Shown here: piece by piece, positions 18,978-27,606 of the stretch
How the letters are laid out: every line of letters starts with the position of its first letter
Position numbering within the stretch: position 1 is the first letter of the stretch
Position numbers and translations under genes: made by a program
The notes under the pieces: generated by a model
The model's input: the letters and a program-made list of their open reading frames with translations, nothing else
Told to the model about the DNA's origin: nothing
Databases searched by the model: none
Assembly: GCA_902587315.1 (NCBI GenBank)
Contig: CACIKW010000001.1
Span: forward strand, 155,844-219,843
Origin: an uncultured Pelagibacteraceae bacterium
GTDB lineage: Bacteria; Pseudomonadota; Alphaproteobacteria; Pelagibacterales; Pelagibacteraceae
Direction of reading: 5' to 3'
Length of the DNA stretch: 64,000 bases

Positions 18978-19512
18978 ATGGATAAAAAAAATGGCAAAAG
19001 AATATACCATGATTTCTCCATTTGAAGAAAAGCAAGTTAGAGGAAATAAAATTTCATTTGGAGTTTCTTCATATGGTTATGATGCAAGAGTTTCAAATGA
19101 ATTTAAGATATTTACAAATGTAAATACTGAAATTGTTGACCCAAAAAACTTTAAACAAACTAGCTTTGTAACTAAAACAGGAGCAGAATGTATTATTCCA
19201 CCCAATTCTTTTGTTTTGGCAAGTACAGTGGAATATTTTAAAATACCAAAGGATGTTTTAGTAATTTGTCTTGGTAAGTCCACGTATGCAAGATGTGGAA
19301 TTATAGTGAATGTAACTCCTTTAGAGCCAGGATGGGAAGGACATGTTACATTAGAATTTTCAAATACCACCCCTCTTCCTGCAAAAATCTATGCCAACGA
19401 AGGTGTTGCTCAATTTATATTTTTAAAAGGAAACGAGATGCCCGAAGTAACTTATTCCGATAGAAATGGTAAATATATGAAACAAAAAGGGGTTACACTT
19501 CCAAAAATATAA
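18958..19512 (+). CDS. dcd: dCTP deaminase
   Basis: 184 aa. Deaminates dCTP to dUTP on the way to dTTP. Family landmarks are [36 protein letters not shown] with the catalytic Glu shortly after ([11 protein letters not shown]), and [10 protein letters not shown]. Length and ends match the homotrimeric Dcd family. It is followed by murA after 2 bases. Confidence 0.95.
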   Translation: MTVQSDKWIKKMAKEYTMISPFEEKQVRGNKISFGVSSYGYDARVSNEFKIFTNVNTEIVDPKNFKQTSFVTKTGAECIIPPNSFVLASTVEYFKIPKDVLVICLGKSTYARCGIIVNVTPLEPGWEGHVTLEFSNTTPLPAKIYANEGVAQFIFLKGNEMPEVTYSDRNGKYMKQKGVTLPKI

Positions 19513-19514
19513 AA

Positions 19515-20774
19515 ATGCAAAAATTAGAAGTTTTTGGAGGAAAAAAACTCAAAGGACAAATTAATATATCCGGAAGTAAAAATGCTTCACTTCCTATTTT
19601 AGCTGCAACAATACTTTCAAAAAAAAAAATTTATTTATCTAATTTACCTAGAGTTAAGGATATAGAGACCATGATTAATCTCTTAAAGTCTATTGGATCA
19701 AATATAAAATTAACAAAAAATAAAAAATCTTTATTAATTCAAAATGATAAGAAATTAAAATTATATGCACCTTATAAGTTGGTAAAAACCATGAGAGCAG
19801 GAATATTGGTATTGGGACCAATGCTTGCAAGATTCAATAGAGCCATAGTATCTTTGCCCGGAGGATGTAGTATAGGTACAAGGCCAATCGATATTCATTT
19901 AAACTGCCTCTCAAAGCTCGGAGTAAAATACAAAATCTTAGATGGATATGTTTATGCTTCAGCAAAAAAAGGTTTAATTGGAGCAAGAATTAAATTTCCC
20001 AAAGTTTCTGTGGGCGCAACGGAAAATTTAATTATAGCTGCGACCATGGCAAAAGGTATTTCGGTTTTTTCTAATTGTGCAATTGAGCCAGAGATAAAAG
20101 ATTTAGTAAAATTTTTAAATAAAATAGGGGCAAAAATAAAATGGATAGGCAAGAGAACTGTAAAAATTTATGGAGTAAGAGAATTTAAAGAAAATAAATT
20201 TAATATTATCTTTGATAGAATCGAAGCCGGAACTTATATGATTGCAGCCGCAATAACCAATGGAAATATTTTAATTAATGGTGCTGATCATAAAATAATA
20301 AAAACAGAAATTGAATTGTTAAAAAAAATTGGAGTTAAGATTATAATATATAAAAATAAAATTAGAGTTATTGGTAGTGAAAATATTAAAAATACGAAAA
20401 TTTTAACAGCACCTTATCCAGGATTTCCTACAGATTTACAAGCTCAGATTATGGTTTTGCTATCTAAAGCAAATGGACTTTCGATAATTAATGAAAAAAT
20501 CTTTGAGAACAGATTTATGCATTGCGGAGAACTAAATAGAATGGGTGCTAAAATTAAAACGAAAGGAAACAAAGCCTATATACAAGGGAATACAAAATTT
20601 AAATCTGCTGAACTTATGGCTACAGATCTAAGAGCCTCGGTTTGTTTAGTCTTAGCTGCCCTTGCCGCTAAAGGAAAATCAAAAATTAATCGAATTTATC
20701 ATCTTGATAGAGGATATGAGCAAATCGAAAAAAAGTTAAAAAAAGTTGGTGCAAAAATAAATAGAATTTCTTGA
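19515..20774 (+). CDS. murA: UDP-N-acetylglucosamine 1-carboxyvinyltransferase
   Basis: 419 aa. Transfers enolpyruvate from PEP to UDP-GlcNAc, the first committed step of peptidoglycan synthesis. The active-site Cys is present at about residue 118 in LPGGCSIGTRPID, the fosfomycin-sensitive form. Other landmarks are the N-terminal SGSKNASLPIL and the TDLQAQIM loop. Its TGA overlaps the ATG of the next gene by one base. Confidence 0.96.
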   Translation: MQKLEVFGGKKLKGQINISGSKNASLPILAATILSKKKIYLSNLPRVKDIETMINLLKSIGSNIKLTKNKKSLLIQNDKKLKLYAPYKLVKTMRAGILVLGPMLARFNRAIVSLPGGCSIGTRPIDIHLNCLSKLGVKYKILDGYVYASAKKGLIGARIKFPKVSVGATENLIIAATMAKGISVFSNCAIEPEIKDLVKFLNKIGAKIKWIGKRTVKIYGVREFKENKFNIIFDRIEAGTYMIAAAITNGNILINGADHKIIKTEIELLKKIGVKIIIYKNKIRVIGSENIKNTKILTAPYPGFPTDLQAQIMVLLSKANGLSIINEKIFENRFMHCGELNRMGAKIKTKGNKAYIQGNTKFKSAELMATDLRASVCLVLAALAAKGKSKINRIYHLDRGYEQIEKKLKKVGAKINRIS

Positions 20775-21166
20775 TGAACAAGAGTTATTTAAAAAAAATT
20801 ATTGCAAAAGATAGCAATGGACTTCAAATGATATCTGCCTGCTGCTCAGGAGCAATAGTTAAAATTAGTGATATGAAATATTTAAAAAAAAATAAAATTT
20901 TTCTATTCTTTCTTGAAAGATTTAAAAAAGAAGAAGAAAAAAGTAATGAAAAAATTAGTAGTATATGTAAATTTGAATTTATAGACAATGTAAAATCAAA
21001 AAACATAGATCAATTAAATGACAAATTAATTCTTGAATTATTAGCAATAGATATTTTAAAAAAAAATCAAATAATTGAAATTAACCTTTTATTTAATAAT
21101 AATGCATTTATAACACTTTTTACTGAAATTATTGAAGTAACATTGGAAGACCAGAATAAAAATTAA
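20774..21166 (+). CDS. DUF2948 family protein
   Basis: About 130 aa starting at ATG 20774, which overlaps the murA TGA; the ORF-track TTG is one codon earlier. The sequence LKKIIAKDSNGLQMISACCSGAIVKISDM followed by FFLERFKKEE resembles the DUF2948 family, found between murA and hisD in many alphaproteobacteria. Function is unknown. It ends exactly where hisD begins. Confidence 0.72.
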   Translation: MNKSYLKKIIAKDSNGLQMISACCSGAIVKISDMKYLKKNKIFLFFLERFKKEEEKSNEKISSICKFEFIDNVKSKNIDQLNDKLILELLAIDILKKNQIIEINLLFNNNAFITLFTEIIEVTLEDQNKN

Positions 21167-22450
21167 ATGATAAAATATATAAATTGCAACAAGAAGAACT
21201 ATTTAAATAAGCTAAAGTATTATTTATCAAAGAGATCATCAGTAGATATAAAAAAATTAAAAATTGTAGATAAAATAATTAATGACGTAAAAAAAAATGG
21301 AGATAAAGCATTAGCAAAATATGAAAAAAAATTTACTAATAATTCAGTTATAAAAGTAGATAATAATGTTATTAAAAAATTAATTAAAACTCTGAAACCA
21401 GAAGTAAAAAGAGCAATAGATTTTTCATATAATAGAATAATAAAATTTCACTCGAAACAAAAAGTCAGCAATATAATTTTTAAAGATTATCTAAAAAATC
21501 AGATTAAATATAAATATGTGCCATTAGATTCAGTCGGAATTTATGTTCCAGGTGGAAACGCAAGTTTTCCTTCAACTGTACTAATGAATGCAATACCAGC
21601 AAAAATTGCGGGTGTTAGAAGAATTGCCATGATTAATCCAGCAAAAAATGGGAATCAAAGCCCAGGAGTTTTGTATGCAGCAAAAAAATGTGGAATAAAA
21701 GAAATATATTCTATAGGTGGAGCACAATCTATTGCAGCTATTGCTTTTGGAACAAAAAAAATAAAAAAAGTAGATAAGATTATTGGACCAGGAAACATTT
21801 ATGTAGCCAATGCTAAGAAAAAAGTTTTTGGAGAAGTTGGTATAGATATGATTGCCGGACCTTCAGAAATAACAATAGTTGGTGATCGATATTCTAACCC
21901 AGAATGGATAGCAGCCGATCTAATTGGACAAGCTGAGCACGATACTGATTCTCAATGCATTCTGATTTCAAAAAATATTAAACTTATTTCAAGAGTTAAA
22001 AAACATATTATCGATCAATTAAATTCACTACCAAGAAAAAAAATTGCTGAAGAAAGTTTAAAAAAGAATGGTTTATTTTTGTATTCAAATTCTGATAAAA
22101 AAATTATTGAAACTATAAATTTTATTGCTCCTGAGCATTTAGAATTAAATTTAAAAAACTATAATAAAATTGGTAATAAAATAAAACATGCTGGATCGAT
22201 ATGTTTAGGAAAATATTCTGCAATGGCTATCACAGATTATAATGCAGGTAGCAACCATATTCTTCCAACTAACTCTACAGCAAAATTTTCTAGTGGTTTA
22301 TCTGTATATGATTTTTATAAAAGAATATCCCTAATTAATTTATCAAAAAAGGGTATTGAAACTATTGGTGAACAAGTTATAAACCTTGCAAACTACGAAG
22401 GTTTAGTTGGACATGCTAGATCAGTAGAAGTTAGAATAAGGAGAAAGTAA
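21167..22450 (+). CDS. hisD: Histidinol dehydrogenase
   Basis: 427 aa. Carries out the last two oxidations from histidinol to histidine with NAD and zinc. Signature segments are [41 protein letters not shown], and the zinc/base region [13 protein letters not shown] and FIAPEHLE. The adjacent DUF2948 gene abuts it, and infA follows after 2 bases. Other his genes (hisZ, hisG) are about 2.3 kb downstream in the same direction. Confidence 0.96.
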   Translation: MIKYINCNKKNYLNKLKYYLSKRSSVDIKKLKIVDKIINDVKKNGDKALAKYEKKFTNNSVIKVDNNVIKKLIKTLKPEVKRAIDFSYNRIIKFHSKQKVSNIIFKDYLKNQIKYKYVPLDSVGIYVPGGNASFPSTVLMNAIPAKIAGVRRIAMINPAKNGNQSPGVLYAAKKCGIKEIYSIGGAQSIAAIAFGTKKIKKVDKIIGPGNIYVANAKKKVFGEVGIDMIAGPSEITIVGDRYSNPEWIAADLIGQAEHDTDSQCILISKNIKLISRVKKHIIDQLNSLPRKKIAEESLKKNGLFLYSNSDKKIIETINFIAPEHLELNLKNYNKIGNKIKHAGSICLGKYSAMAITDYNAGSNHILPTNSTAKFSSGLSVYDFYKRISLINLSKKGIETIGEQVINLANYEGLVGHARSVEVRIRRK

Positions 22451-22452
22451 AC

Positions 22453-22668
22453 TTGGGAAAACAAGATATACTGGAGTTCAAGGGGCAGGTTATAGATTTA
22501 TTGCCGAATGCTATGTTTAGAGTTAAACTAGAAAACGATCATATAATTACGGCCCACACTTCAGGAAAATTGAGAAAGAATAGAATTAGAGTTCTCCAAG
22601 GAGACAAAGTTACAGTTGAAGTTACTCCCTATGATCTAACAAAAGGAAGAATTATATTTAGATTTTAA
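22453..22668 (+). CDS. infA: Translation initiation factor IF-1
   Basis: 71 aa S1-like OB fold. The motif [30 protein letters not shown] is near-canonical. The start codon is TTG at 22453, supported by AAGGAG at 22438-22443 and by the family N-terminus (GKQDILEF). The tRNA-Phe gene begins one base after the next nucleotide following the stop, so the infA message 3' end is probably made by tRNA 5' processing. Confidence 0.95.
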   Translation: MGKQDILEFKGQVIDLLPNAMFRVKLENDHIITAHTSGKLRKNRIRVLQGDKVTVEVTPYDLTKGRIIFRF

Positions 22669-22669
22669 T

Positions 22670-22744
22670 GGCCTTGTAGCTCAGTAGTAGAGCAGTACCC
22701 TGAAAAGGTATGTGTCGTAAGTGCGATTCTTACCAAGGCCACCA
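22670..22744 (+). tRNA. tRNA-Phe(GAA), CCA encoded, altered elbow
   Basis: Complete cloverleaf: acceptor GGCCTTG/CAAGGCC, D-arm GCTC/GAGC with 7-base loop AGTAGTA, anticodon arm GTACC/GGTAT with loop CTGAAAA giving anticodon GAA (22702-22704), T-arm GTAAG/CTTAC, then A73 and CCA. The D-loop has a single G instead of G18G19, and the T-loop reads TGCGATT instead of TTC-type, so position 55 is G. It starts 1 base after infA. Confidence 0.95.
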
Positions 22745-22857
22745 CTAAATATAGCGATTTAACTCAACTATAAAGCTTGCAATAAATTTTAAAATAAACT
22801 AACAAGGGCCCCAAGCTAATTATTAGCTTAAGTAAACTAAACAAGGAAAGAGTAACA

Positions 22858-23067
22858 ATGAGTCTAAAAGGTAAAGTAAAATGGTTCAATGGAAAAAAAG
22901 GTTATGGTTTCATTGAGCGTGAAGATAAAGAAAAAGATGTATTCGTACATGCTTCAGCTGTAAGAGAAGCAGGTTTAAGGTTTTTAAACGAGGGTGACGA
23001 ACTTACATTTGAAGTTGAAGACGGAGAAAAAGGTCCTGCCGCAGTTAAACTGCAAAAAACCTCTTAA
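22858..23067 (+). CDS. cspA: Cold-shock domain protein
   Basis: 69 aa single cold-shock domain that binds single-stranded RNA or DNA. RNP1 is KKGYGFIER and RNP2 VFVHASAV. The N-terminal [12 protein letters not shown] is standard. An AAGGAAAG ribosome binding site precedes the ATG. The 113-base leader after tRNA-Phe contains GGGCCCC and a 17-base palindrome (AAGCTAATTATTAGCTT), which may be a regulatory hairpin. A long hairpin follows the stop codon. Confidence 0.95.
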   Translation: MSLKGKVKWFNGKKGYGFIEREDKEKDVFVHASAVREAGLRFLNEGDELTFEVEDGEKGPAAVKLQKTS

Positions 23068-23082
23068 TTCTAATTCAATCAT

Positions 23083-23135
23083 ATTTGTATAGGGATTTTA
23101 AAAGCTATTTTATAGCTTTTAGTTCCTATACAAAT
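23083..23135 (+). terminator. Long two-part hairpin after cspA
   Basis: An 11-base arm ATTTGTATAGG (23083-23093) pairs perfectly with CCTATACAAAT (23125-23135). Inside it AAAAGCTAT pairs with ATAGCTTTT around a 3-base loop, with a small internal bulge between the two stems. It lies 16 bases after the cspA stop. There is no clear T-run afterwards, so it could be a 3'-end stabiliser or processing site rather than a classical terminator. Confidence 0.6.
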
Positions 23136-23158
23136 CATACTTGCATTTATCCAAATAA

Positions 23159-23251
23159 ATGCTATCTAACCTTCCAATGATTACAAAGACTATACTATCT
23201 GCAAATTTACACAGACATCATTCTCATGCTGGCTGCACGCTAGCAATTTAA
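23159..23251 (+). CDS. Candidate histidine leader peptide (30 aa, not in ORF track)
   Basis: ATG at 23159 (or the internal ATG at 23177) opens an ORF ending TAA at 23249-23251. The product reads MLSNLPMITKTILSANL, then HRHHSHAGCTLAI. Four His codons occur in six consecutive codons (CAC AGA CAT CAT TCT CAT, 23210-23227). The ORF sits just upstream of tRNA-His, hisS, hisZ and hisG on the same strand, the position and composition expected of an attenuation leader such as HisL. No SD is evident, and the first ATG lies in the arm of a small hairpin (23143-23162). Confidence 0.55.
   Translation: MLSNLPMITKTILSANLHRHHSHAGCTLAI
23227..23245 (+). promoter_or_regulatory. Hairpin overlapping end of the His leader ORF
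   Basis: TGCTGGC (23227-23233) pairs with GCTAGCA (23239-23245) around loop TGCAC, seven pairs with one G-U. The left arm starts at the last His codon, so a ribosome stalled on the His codons would cover it. A second possible switch is AATGATT (23176-23182), which can pair either with ATCATT in the His codons or with AATCATT (23250-23256) after the stop. A regulatory role is inferred. Confidence 0.4.
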
Positions 23252-23304
23252 TCATTTTATAAATTTAAAATTAATAACAATTAGTATAAAACTAAAGAAA
23301 GGAC

Positions 23305-23379
23305 GCTGCCGTCGTATAATAGTTATTACTCCCGCCTGTGGAGCGGGCTATCTTGGTGCAATTCCAAGCGGCAGTACCA
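23305..23379 (+). tRNA. tRNA-His(GTG), CCA encoded, no G-1, A73
   Basis: Cloverleaf: acceptor GCTGCCG/CGGCAGT (G1-U72 wobble), D-arm GTAT/TTAC, anticodon arm CCCGC/GCGGG with loop CTGTGGA giving anticodon GTG, T-arm CTTGG/CCAAG, then A73-CCA. The base before G1 is C, so no G-1 is encoded, and the discriminator is A rather than C, the known alphaproteobacterial form. The D-loop lacks GG and the T-loop is TGCAATT (G55). hisS begins 4 bases after the CCA. Confidence 0.95.
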
Positions 23380-23383
23380 AAAA

Positions 23384-24775
23384 ATGAGCAAAGAAGAAAA
23401 AATAATACCTGGTTTACCATCAGGTTTTGAAGATCGATGGAATAATAAGTTAGCTTTAAAAAAAAAGTTAATTGAAATAGTAGAGTCTAATTTTTTGAAG
23501 TATGGATTTAGTGCTCTAGAAACGCCATCTTTTGAGATTAGCAAAAACATAGGATCATTTTTGACAGATGATGAAGTCAATCCCATGTCTGATGTATTTA
23601 CATTTAATGATGATAAAGAAAAAATTACGCTTAGATATGATTTAAGTAGTCCATTAAGTAGATTTGTAGCTCAAAACTATAGAGAACTTCCATTTCCATA
23701 TAAAAGATATGCAATAGGAAACGTATGGAGAAATGAAAAAAGTGGCAATGCAAGATATCGGGAATTTACCCAAGCAGATGTTGATATTATTGGCAATGTA
23801 AACAAGAGCCAGGCTGACGCAGAAATCTGTAATGTTATTGCTGACACATTATTAAAAGTCGGATTAAGTGAAAAACAATTTAAAATAAGCGTAAGCAACA
23901 GAAAAATAATTCAAGGGTTAATCAACAATTTAAATATCATCAACAAGCCCCAGGAAATGAAAGTAATTAGAGCAATCGATAAACTAGATAGAGTTGGATT
24001 TAAAGGAGTAGAAGATTTGCTAAAAAAAGAAAGAGTAGATGCATCTGGAGCAGTAACAAAAGGTGCAAATCTATCCGACGCACAAGCATCTGAAATTCTA
24101 AATTTTTTAAAAATCAAAAATCTTAAAGATTTAAAATCTATTCTAAAAAATTCTTTATCTGTTGATGGAATTAATGAAACTGAAAAACTTTTAGAAATTG
24201 TTAGTTATGGAAAGTATGCAAATTTAATTCAACCCAATTTTACAATAGTTCGTGGTCTTGCTTATTATGATGGGTTTTGCGTTGAAACTAATCTTAATTT
24301 TAAGGTAAAAAATCCAAAAGGAAAAGAGGTAGATATTGGAAGTATTGCCTCTGGTGGACGTTACGATAAACTGATATCAAGATTCAAAGGTTCAGATTTT
24401 CCAGGCACTGGCATGAGCATTGGAATTGACAGACTACTATTTGTTTTAGACCAGGTTGACACAATCAAACCTAAAAAAAATGAGCCAGTTCTTATTTGTA
24501 TTTTAGATAGCAAATATTTAAAAAAATACTATGAAGTTTTAGATTATCTCAGAGAAAATGGAATAAACTCTGAACTATATTTAGATGTATCAAAAAATTT
24601 AAAAAAACAATTAACCTACGCAGATAAAAAAGGTTCTCCCGCGGCTATTATCTTGGGTGAGTCTGAAATTAAAGAAAATAAATTTACTCTAAAAAACTTA
24701 CAATCTTCAAAAGAAGGTAATCAAAAAACTATTTCAAAAGAAAGTTTAATTAATGAAATCAAAAAAATTATATGA
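23384..24775 (+). CDS. hisS: Histidine-tRNA ligase
   Basis: 463 aa class II synthetase. Motif 2 reads GNVWRNEKSGNARYREFTQADVDI, histidine-binding boxes are RGLAYYDGFCVE and ASGGRYDKL, and a C-terminal anticodon-binding domain follows. The RYREFTQADVD form of motif 2 differs from the usual E. coli-type RYRQFHQ, in line with the divergent alphaproteobacterial HisRS that charges tRNA-His lacking G-1. The ATG is 4 bases after tRNA-His with no SD. The end overlaps hisZ by 23 bases. Confidence 0.95.
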   Translation: MSKEEKIIPGLPSGFEDRWNNKLALKKKLIEIVESNFLKYGFSALETPSFEISKNIGSFLTDDEVNPMSDVFTFNDDKEKITLRYDLSSPLSRFVAQNYRELPFPYKRYAIGNVWRNEKSGNARYREFTQADVDIIGNVNKSQADAEICNVIADTLLKVGLSEKQFKISVSNRKIIQGLINNLNIINKPQEMKVIRAIDKLDRVGFKGVEDLLKKERVDASGAVTKGANLSDAQASEILNFLKIKNLKDLKSILKNSLSVDGINETEKLLEIVSYGKYANLIQPNFTIVRGLAYYDGFCVETNLNFKVKNPKGKEVDIGSIASGGRYDKLISRFKGSDFPGTGMSIGIDRLLFVLDQVDTIKPKKNEPVLICILDSKYLKKYYEVLDYLRENGINSELYLDVSKNLKKQLTYADKKGSPAAIILGESEIKENKFTLKNLQSSKEGNQKTISKESLINEIKKII

Positions 24776-25808
24776 AAAAATCCTTAGTTCAATTAAATCT
24801 AGAGGATTTAATAATATTATATTGAATCCAGTACTTGAGACCAAATATATTCTTCAAAGATCTGGTGAAAATTTTAAAAAATTCTTATTTTCATTTTATG
24901 ACTTAAATGGAAAAGAGCTTTGTTTAAGACCAGATTTAACTATATCTTCAGTAATTAGATTTATACAAAATAAAAAAGATATTAGAGAAAAAGTTTTTTA
25001 TAGTGGCGAAGCATTTAGAAAAACTTATCAAAAAAAAGATAGCATAATAAAAAATCAAATTGGTTATGAAATTTTAGGATCTAAAAATAAACAACAAGAT
25101 GACAAAGAGATTATCGACACATCTTTAAAAATCTTAAAAAACAGTGGTTTTAAAAAGTCAGTTTTAAAAATTGGCAATGTTGAATTGTTTAATTTGTTAA
25201 TAGATAAATTAGACATACCAATAAGATGGAAAAATAGGCTTAAGAAATATTATTGGAATGAAAATTATTTTAATGAACTATTAAAAAGATTAGAAACAAA
25301 TTCAGACATAGATCCAATATTTGTTGATACGGATAAATCAAGGTATCAAAAAATGAGAAGCAAAAACCAAAACAAAATTATTGCTGGCAGAACCTACAAA
25401 GAAGTATTGGATAGGTTTAATATGAAGATTAAAGATCCAAGGAAATCTTCAACCGGTAAAAAAAATACAAATATTATAAAAAAATTTTTAAAAATAAAAT
25501 GTCCTTTAAAATATGCACCACAAGTTTTAAATGAATTTTTTAAAAAAAATAAAATTAATATAATAGTTGGACGAGGTTATTTTCCATTAAATAAAAATAA
25601 TAATAAAAAGTTAAAAATACAATTCTCAGCTGCCAATGGCAGAGAAGTTGAATTTTATAGTTCAATGATTTTTTCTGTTGAAGTTAAAATAAAATCAAAA
25701 TTTAAGAATTTTATATCTGGAGGAAGATATGATCAACTAACTAACAATTTAGGTTTTAAAAAAATTCCTGCGGTAGGAGCAGCAGTAAATATGAATCTTT
25801 ATGACTAA
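24753..25808 (+). CDS. hisZ: ATP phosphoribosyltransferase regulatory subunit
   Basis: 351 aa HisRS-like protein without aminoacylation function. It has class II core segments (ELCLRPDLTISSVIRF; YSGEAFRKTYQKK; SGGRYDQLTNNLG) but lacks the HisRS anticodon domain. HisZ forms an octamer with short-form HisG and confers histidine feedback. The short HisG directly downstream (8-base overlap) supports this. Being directly after hisS, the two paralogues are coupled. Confidence 0.92.
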   Translation: MKSKKLYEKILSSIKSRGFNNIILNPVLETKYILQRSGENFKKFLFSFYDLNGKELCLRPDLTISSVIRFIQNKKDIREKVFYSGEAFRKTYQKKDSIIKNQIGYEILGSKNKQQDDKEIIDTSLKILKNSGFKKSVLKIGNVELFNLLIDKLDIPIRWKNRLKKYYWNENYFNELLKRLETNSDIDPIFVDTDKSRYQKMRSKNQNKIIAGRTYKEVLDRFNMKIKDPRKSSTGKKNTNIIKKFLKIKCPLKYAPQVLNEFFKKNKINIIVGRGYFPLNKNNNKKLKIQFSAANGREVEFYSSMIFSVEVKIKSKFKNFISGGRYDQLTNNLGFKKIPAVGAAVNMNLYD

Positions 25809-26490
25809 AATTATTATTAATATAGGACTTCCATCTAAGGGAAGGTTAAAACATGACACAATTAATATATTTAGAAAAAATAATCTTAATATTTATTCCG
25901 AAAGAGGGGAAAGAGATTTATTTGGGTATATTAAAAAACTTCCCAATATTAAAATAATTTATTTACATGCTAGAGAAATAATTGAACAAATTTCATTGGG
26001 AAATATTGATGTTGGTTTTTCAGGCTACGATTTATTTAAAGAGAACGAAGTCAGCATACAGAATAAAATTCTAATTAATAAAAAGTATAATTATGGTAAT
26101 GCAAATTTAGTACTTGCAATCCCCGATTTATGGATAGACGTTCAAACTTTATTAGATTTAGATGAAGTAGCAGATGAATTTAAAAAAAAGAAAAAAAGAC
26201 TTTTAAGAGTTGCAACAAAATATCCCAATTTAACAAGACAATTTTTATATTCAAAAGGTGTTACCCAATTTCAATTAGTTAAAAGTTTGGGGAGTACAGA
26301 AGTAGCTCCATTTACTGGCATGGCAGAAATTATATCGGATATAACTAGTACTGGAGCAACATTAAAAGCTAACAATTTAAGAGTACTAAAAGATGGTGAA
26401 ATTTTAAAATCACAAGCCTGTTTAATGATATCAAAACTTTCTTTAAAAAAAGTTGGAATTAAAAAGATTATAAACTTGCTTAGAAGATAA
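25801..26490 (+). CDS. hisG: ATP phosphoribosyltransferase, short form
   Basis: 229 aa, the short HisG lacking the C-terminal regulatory domain. Catalyses the first step of histidine synthesis. Landmarks are GLPSKGRLKHDT at the N-terminus and the PRPP-binding APFTGMAEIISDITSTGATLKANNL. It requires HisZ, which precedes it. With hisS and hisZ it makes a histidine-dedicated unit behind the candidate leader peptide. Confidence 0.95.
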   Translation: MTKIIINIGLPSKGRLKHDTINIFRKNNLNIYSERGERDLFGYIKKLPNIKIIYLHAREIIEQISLGNIDVGFSGYDLFKENEVSIQNKILINKKYNYGNANLVLAIPDLWIDVQTLLDLDEVADEFKKKKKRLLRVATKYPNLTRQFLYSKGVTQFQLVKSLGSTEVAPFTGMAEIISDITSTGATLKANNLRVLKDGEILKSQACLMISKLSLKKVGIKKIINLLRR

Positions 26491-26513
26491 TTTATTTTAG
26501 AATCCCATTACTT

Positions 26514-27569
26514 ATGCAAGATTCGTTGCCATATATAACTCTAGTCTTATTAGGAATAGTAATCTATCTATTAATTATCCAGCGTAAAAATAAAGAAGAC
26601 CCCAAACATAATACTGAAGAATTTAACAAACTAAAAGATGGTATAAACAATTCATTTAATACCATGTCTGCTTCATTTAATAGCCTGTCAAAAGATGTAA
26701 CCAGAGATATGACTCAAACTTTAACTTCTGTTAATGAAAAAGTTTCTGCTTTCAATACCCAAGTTGAGAATTTAAATAGAAGTCAAGAAGGTATTAATAA
26801 GATTTTAGCAGGAGTGAAAAAATATGGAACCTTAGCCGAGTTTAGTTTGGCATCTTTATTAAAAGATTTATTACCTGCTTCTCAATTCATTTCAAATGTG
26901 AAAATGAAAGAAGATACATCTGAAAATGTGGAATTTGCCATTAAACTTCAAGGTGGAGTTTTAGTTCCAGTAGACAGCCATTTTCCGGTAGAAAAATTTA
27001 AAGCCATTGATGATGCTTATCAAGCAGATGACAAAAAAGCTGCTTCAGATTCAAGAATGAAATTAGCAAGAGCATTTAAAGATAAAGCTAAAAGTGTTAA
27101 TGAAAAGTATATTGTTCCACCAAAAACTACTGACTTTGCAATTGTATATGCTCCAACTGAAAGTTTATTTTCAGAATTAAGTTCCTATCAAGATCCAAGC
27201 ACTAAAGAATTATTAACTCAAGAATTAATGAAAAGATATAAAGTTGTAATATTAGGCCCTAATACTCTTTCAGCTTATTTGCAATCTTTACACATGGGCT
27301 TTCAAACTCTTAAAGTTCAAAAACACGCAACAGAGATATATGATCATTTAAAATCAATAAGTACAAGATTTTCTAAACATTTTGATAATGTACTTGTTCT
27401 TAGAAAAAAACTTGAAGAAGCTATGGGGGTTGTTGATAGCTTTGGAAAAGATGCAAGATCAATTACAAGAACTTTAGAAAATATAAAAAATCCCGAAGAA
27501 GTTGAAATAGCTGCTAAAACAGAAAATGTAGAAAAATTTGTCGACCACTCAAAACAGCTTAAAAATTAA
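26514..27569 (+). CDS. rmuC: DNA recombination protein RmuC
   Basis: 351 aa. An N-terminal membrane helix (PYITLVLLGIVIYLLII, about residues 6-22) is followed by a predicted coiled coil and then the RmuC domain (VKKYGTLAEFSLASLLKDLLP; VPVDSHFPVEKF; VILGPNTLSAYLQSLHMGF). RmuC limits inversions and other rearrangements, with a PD-(D/E)XK-like fold proposed for the family. It lies directly upstream of two further nuclease genes. Confidence 0.88.
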   Translation: MQDSLPYITLVLLGIVIYLLIIQRKNKEDPKHNTEEFNKLKDGINNSFNTMSASFNSLSKDVTRDMTQTLTSVNEKVSAFNTQVENLNRSQEGINKILAGVKKYGTLAEFSLASLLKDLLPASQFISNVKMKEDTSENVEFAIKLQGGVLVPVDSHFPVEKFKAIDDAYQADDKKAASDSRMKLARAFKDKAKSVNEKYIVPPKTTDFAIVYAPTESLFSELSSYQDPSTKELLTQELMKRYKVVILGPNTLSAYLQSLHMGFQTLKVQKHATEIYDHLKSISTRFSKHFDNVLVLRKKLEEAMGVVDSFGKDARSITRTLENIKNPEEVEIAAKTENVEKFVDHSKQLKN

Positions 27570-27606
27570 TTTTAATTTTAATCCAAATACTTTTATAAAG
27601 AACTTT

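Noticed and set aside
27538-27606. TTG start of the MGME1-like nuclease inside rmuC
   Set aside because: The extra 23 residues look like a translated overlap (Asn/Phe-rich), and ATG 27607 gives a sensible start. Not certain.
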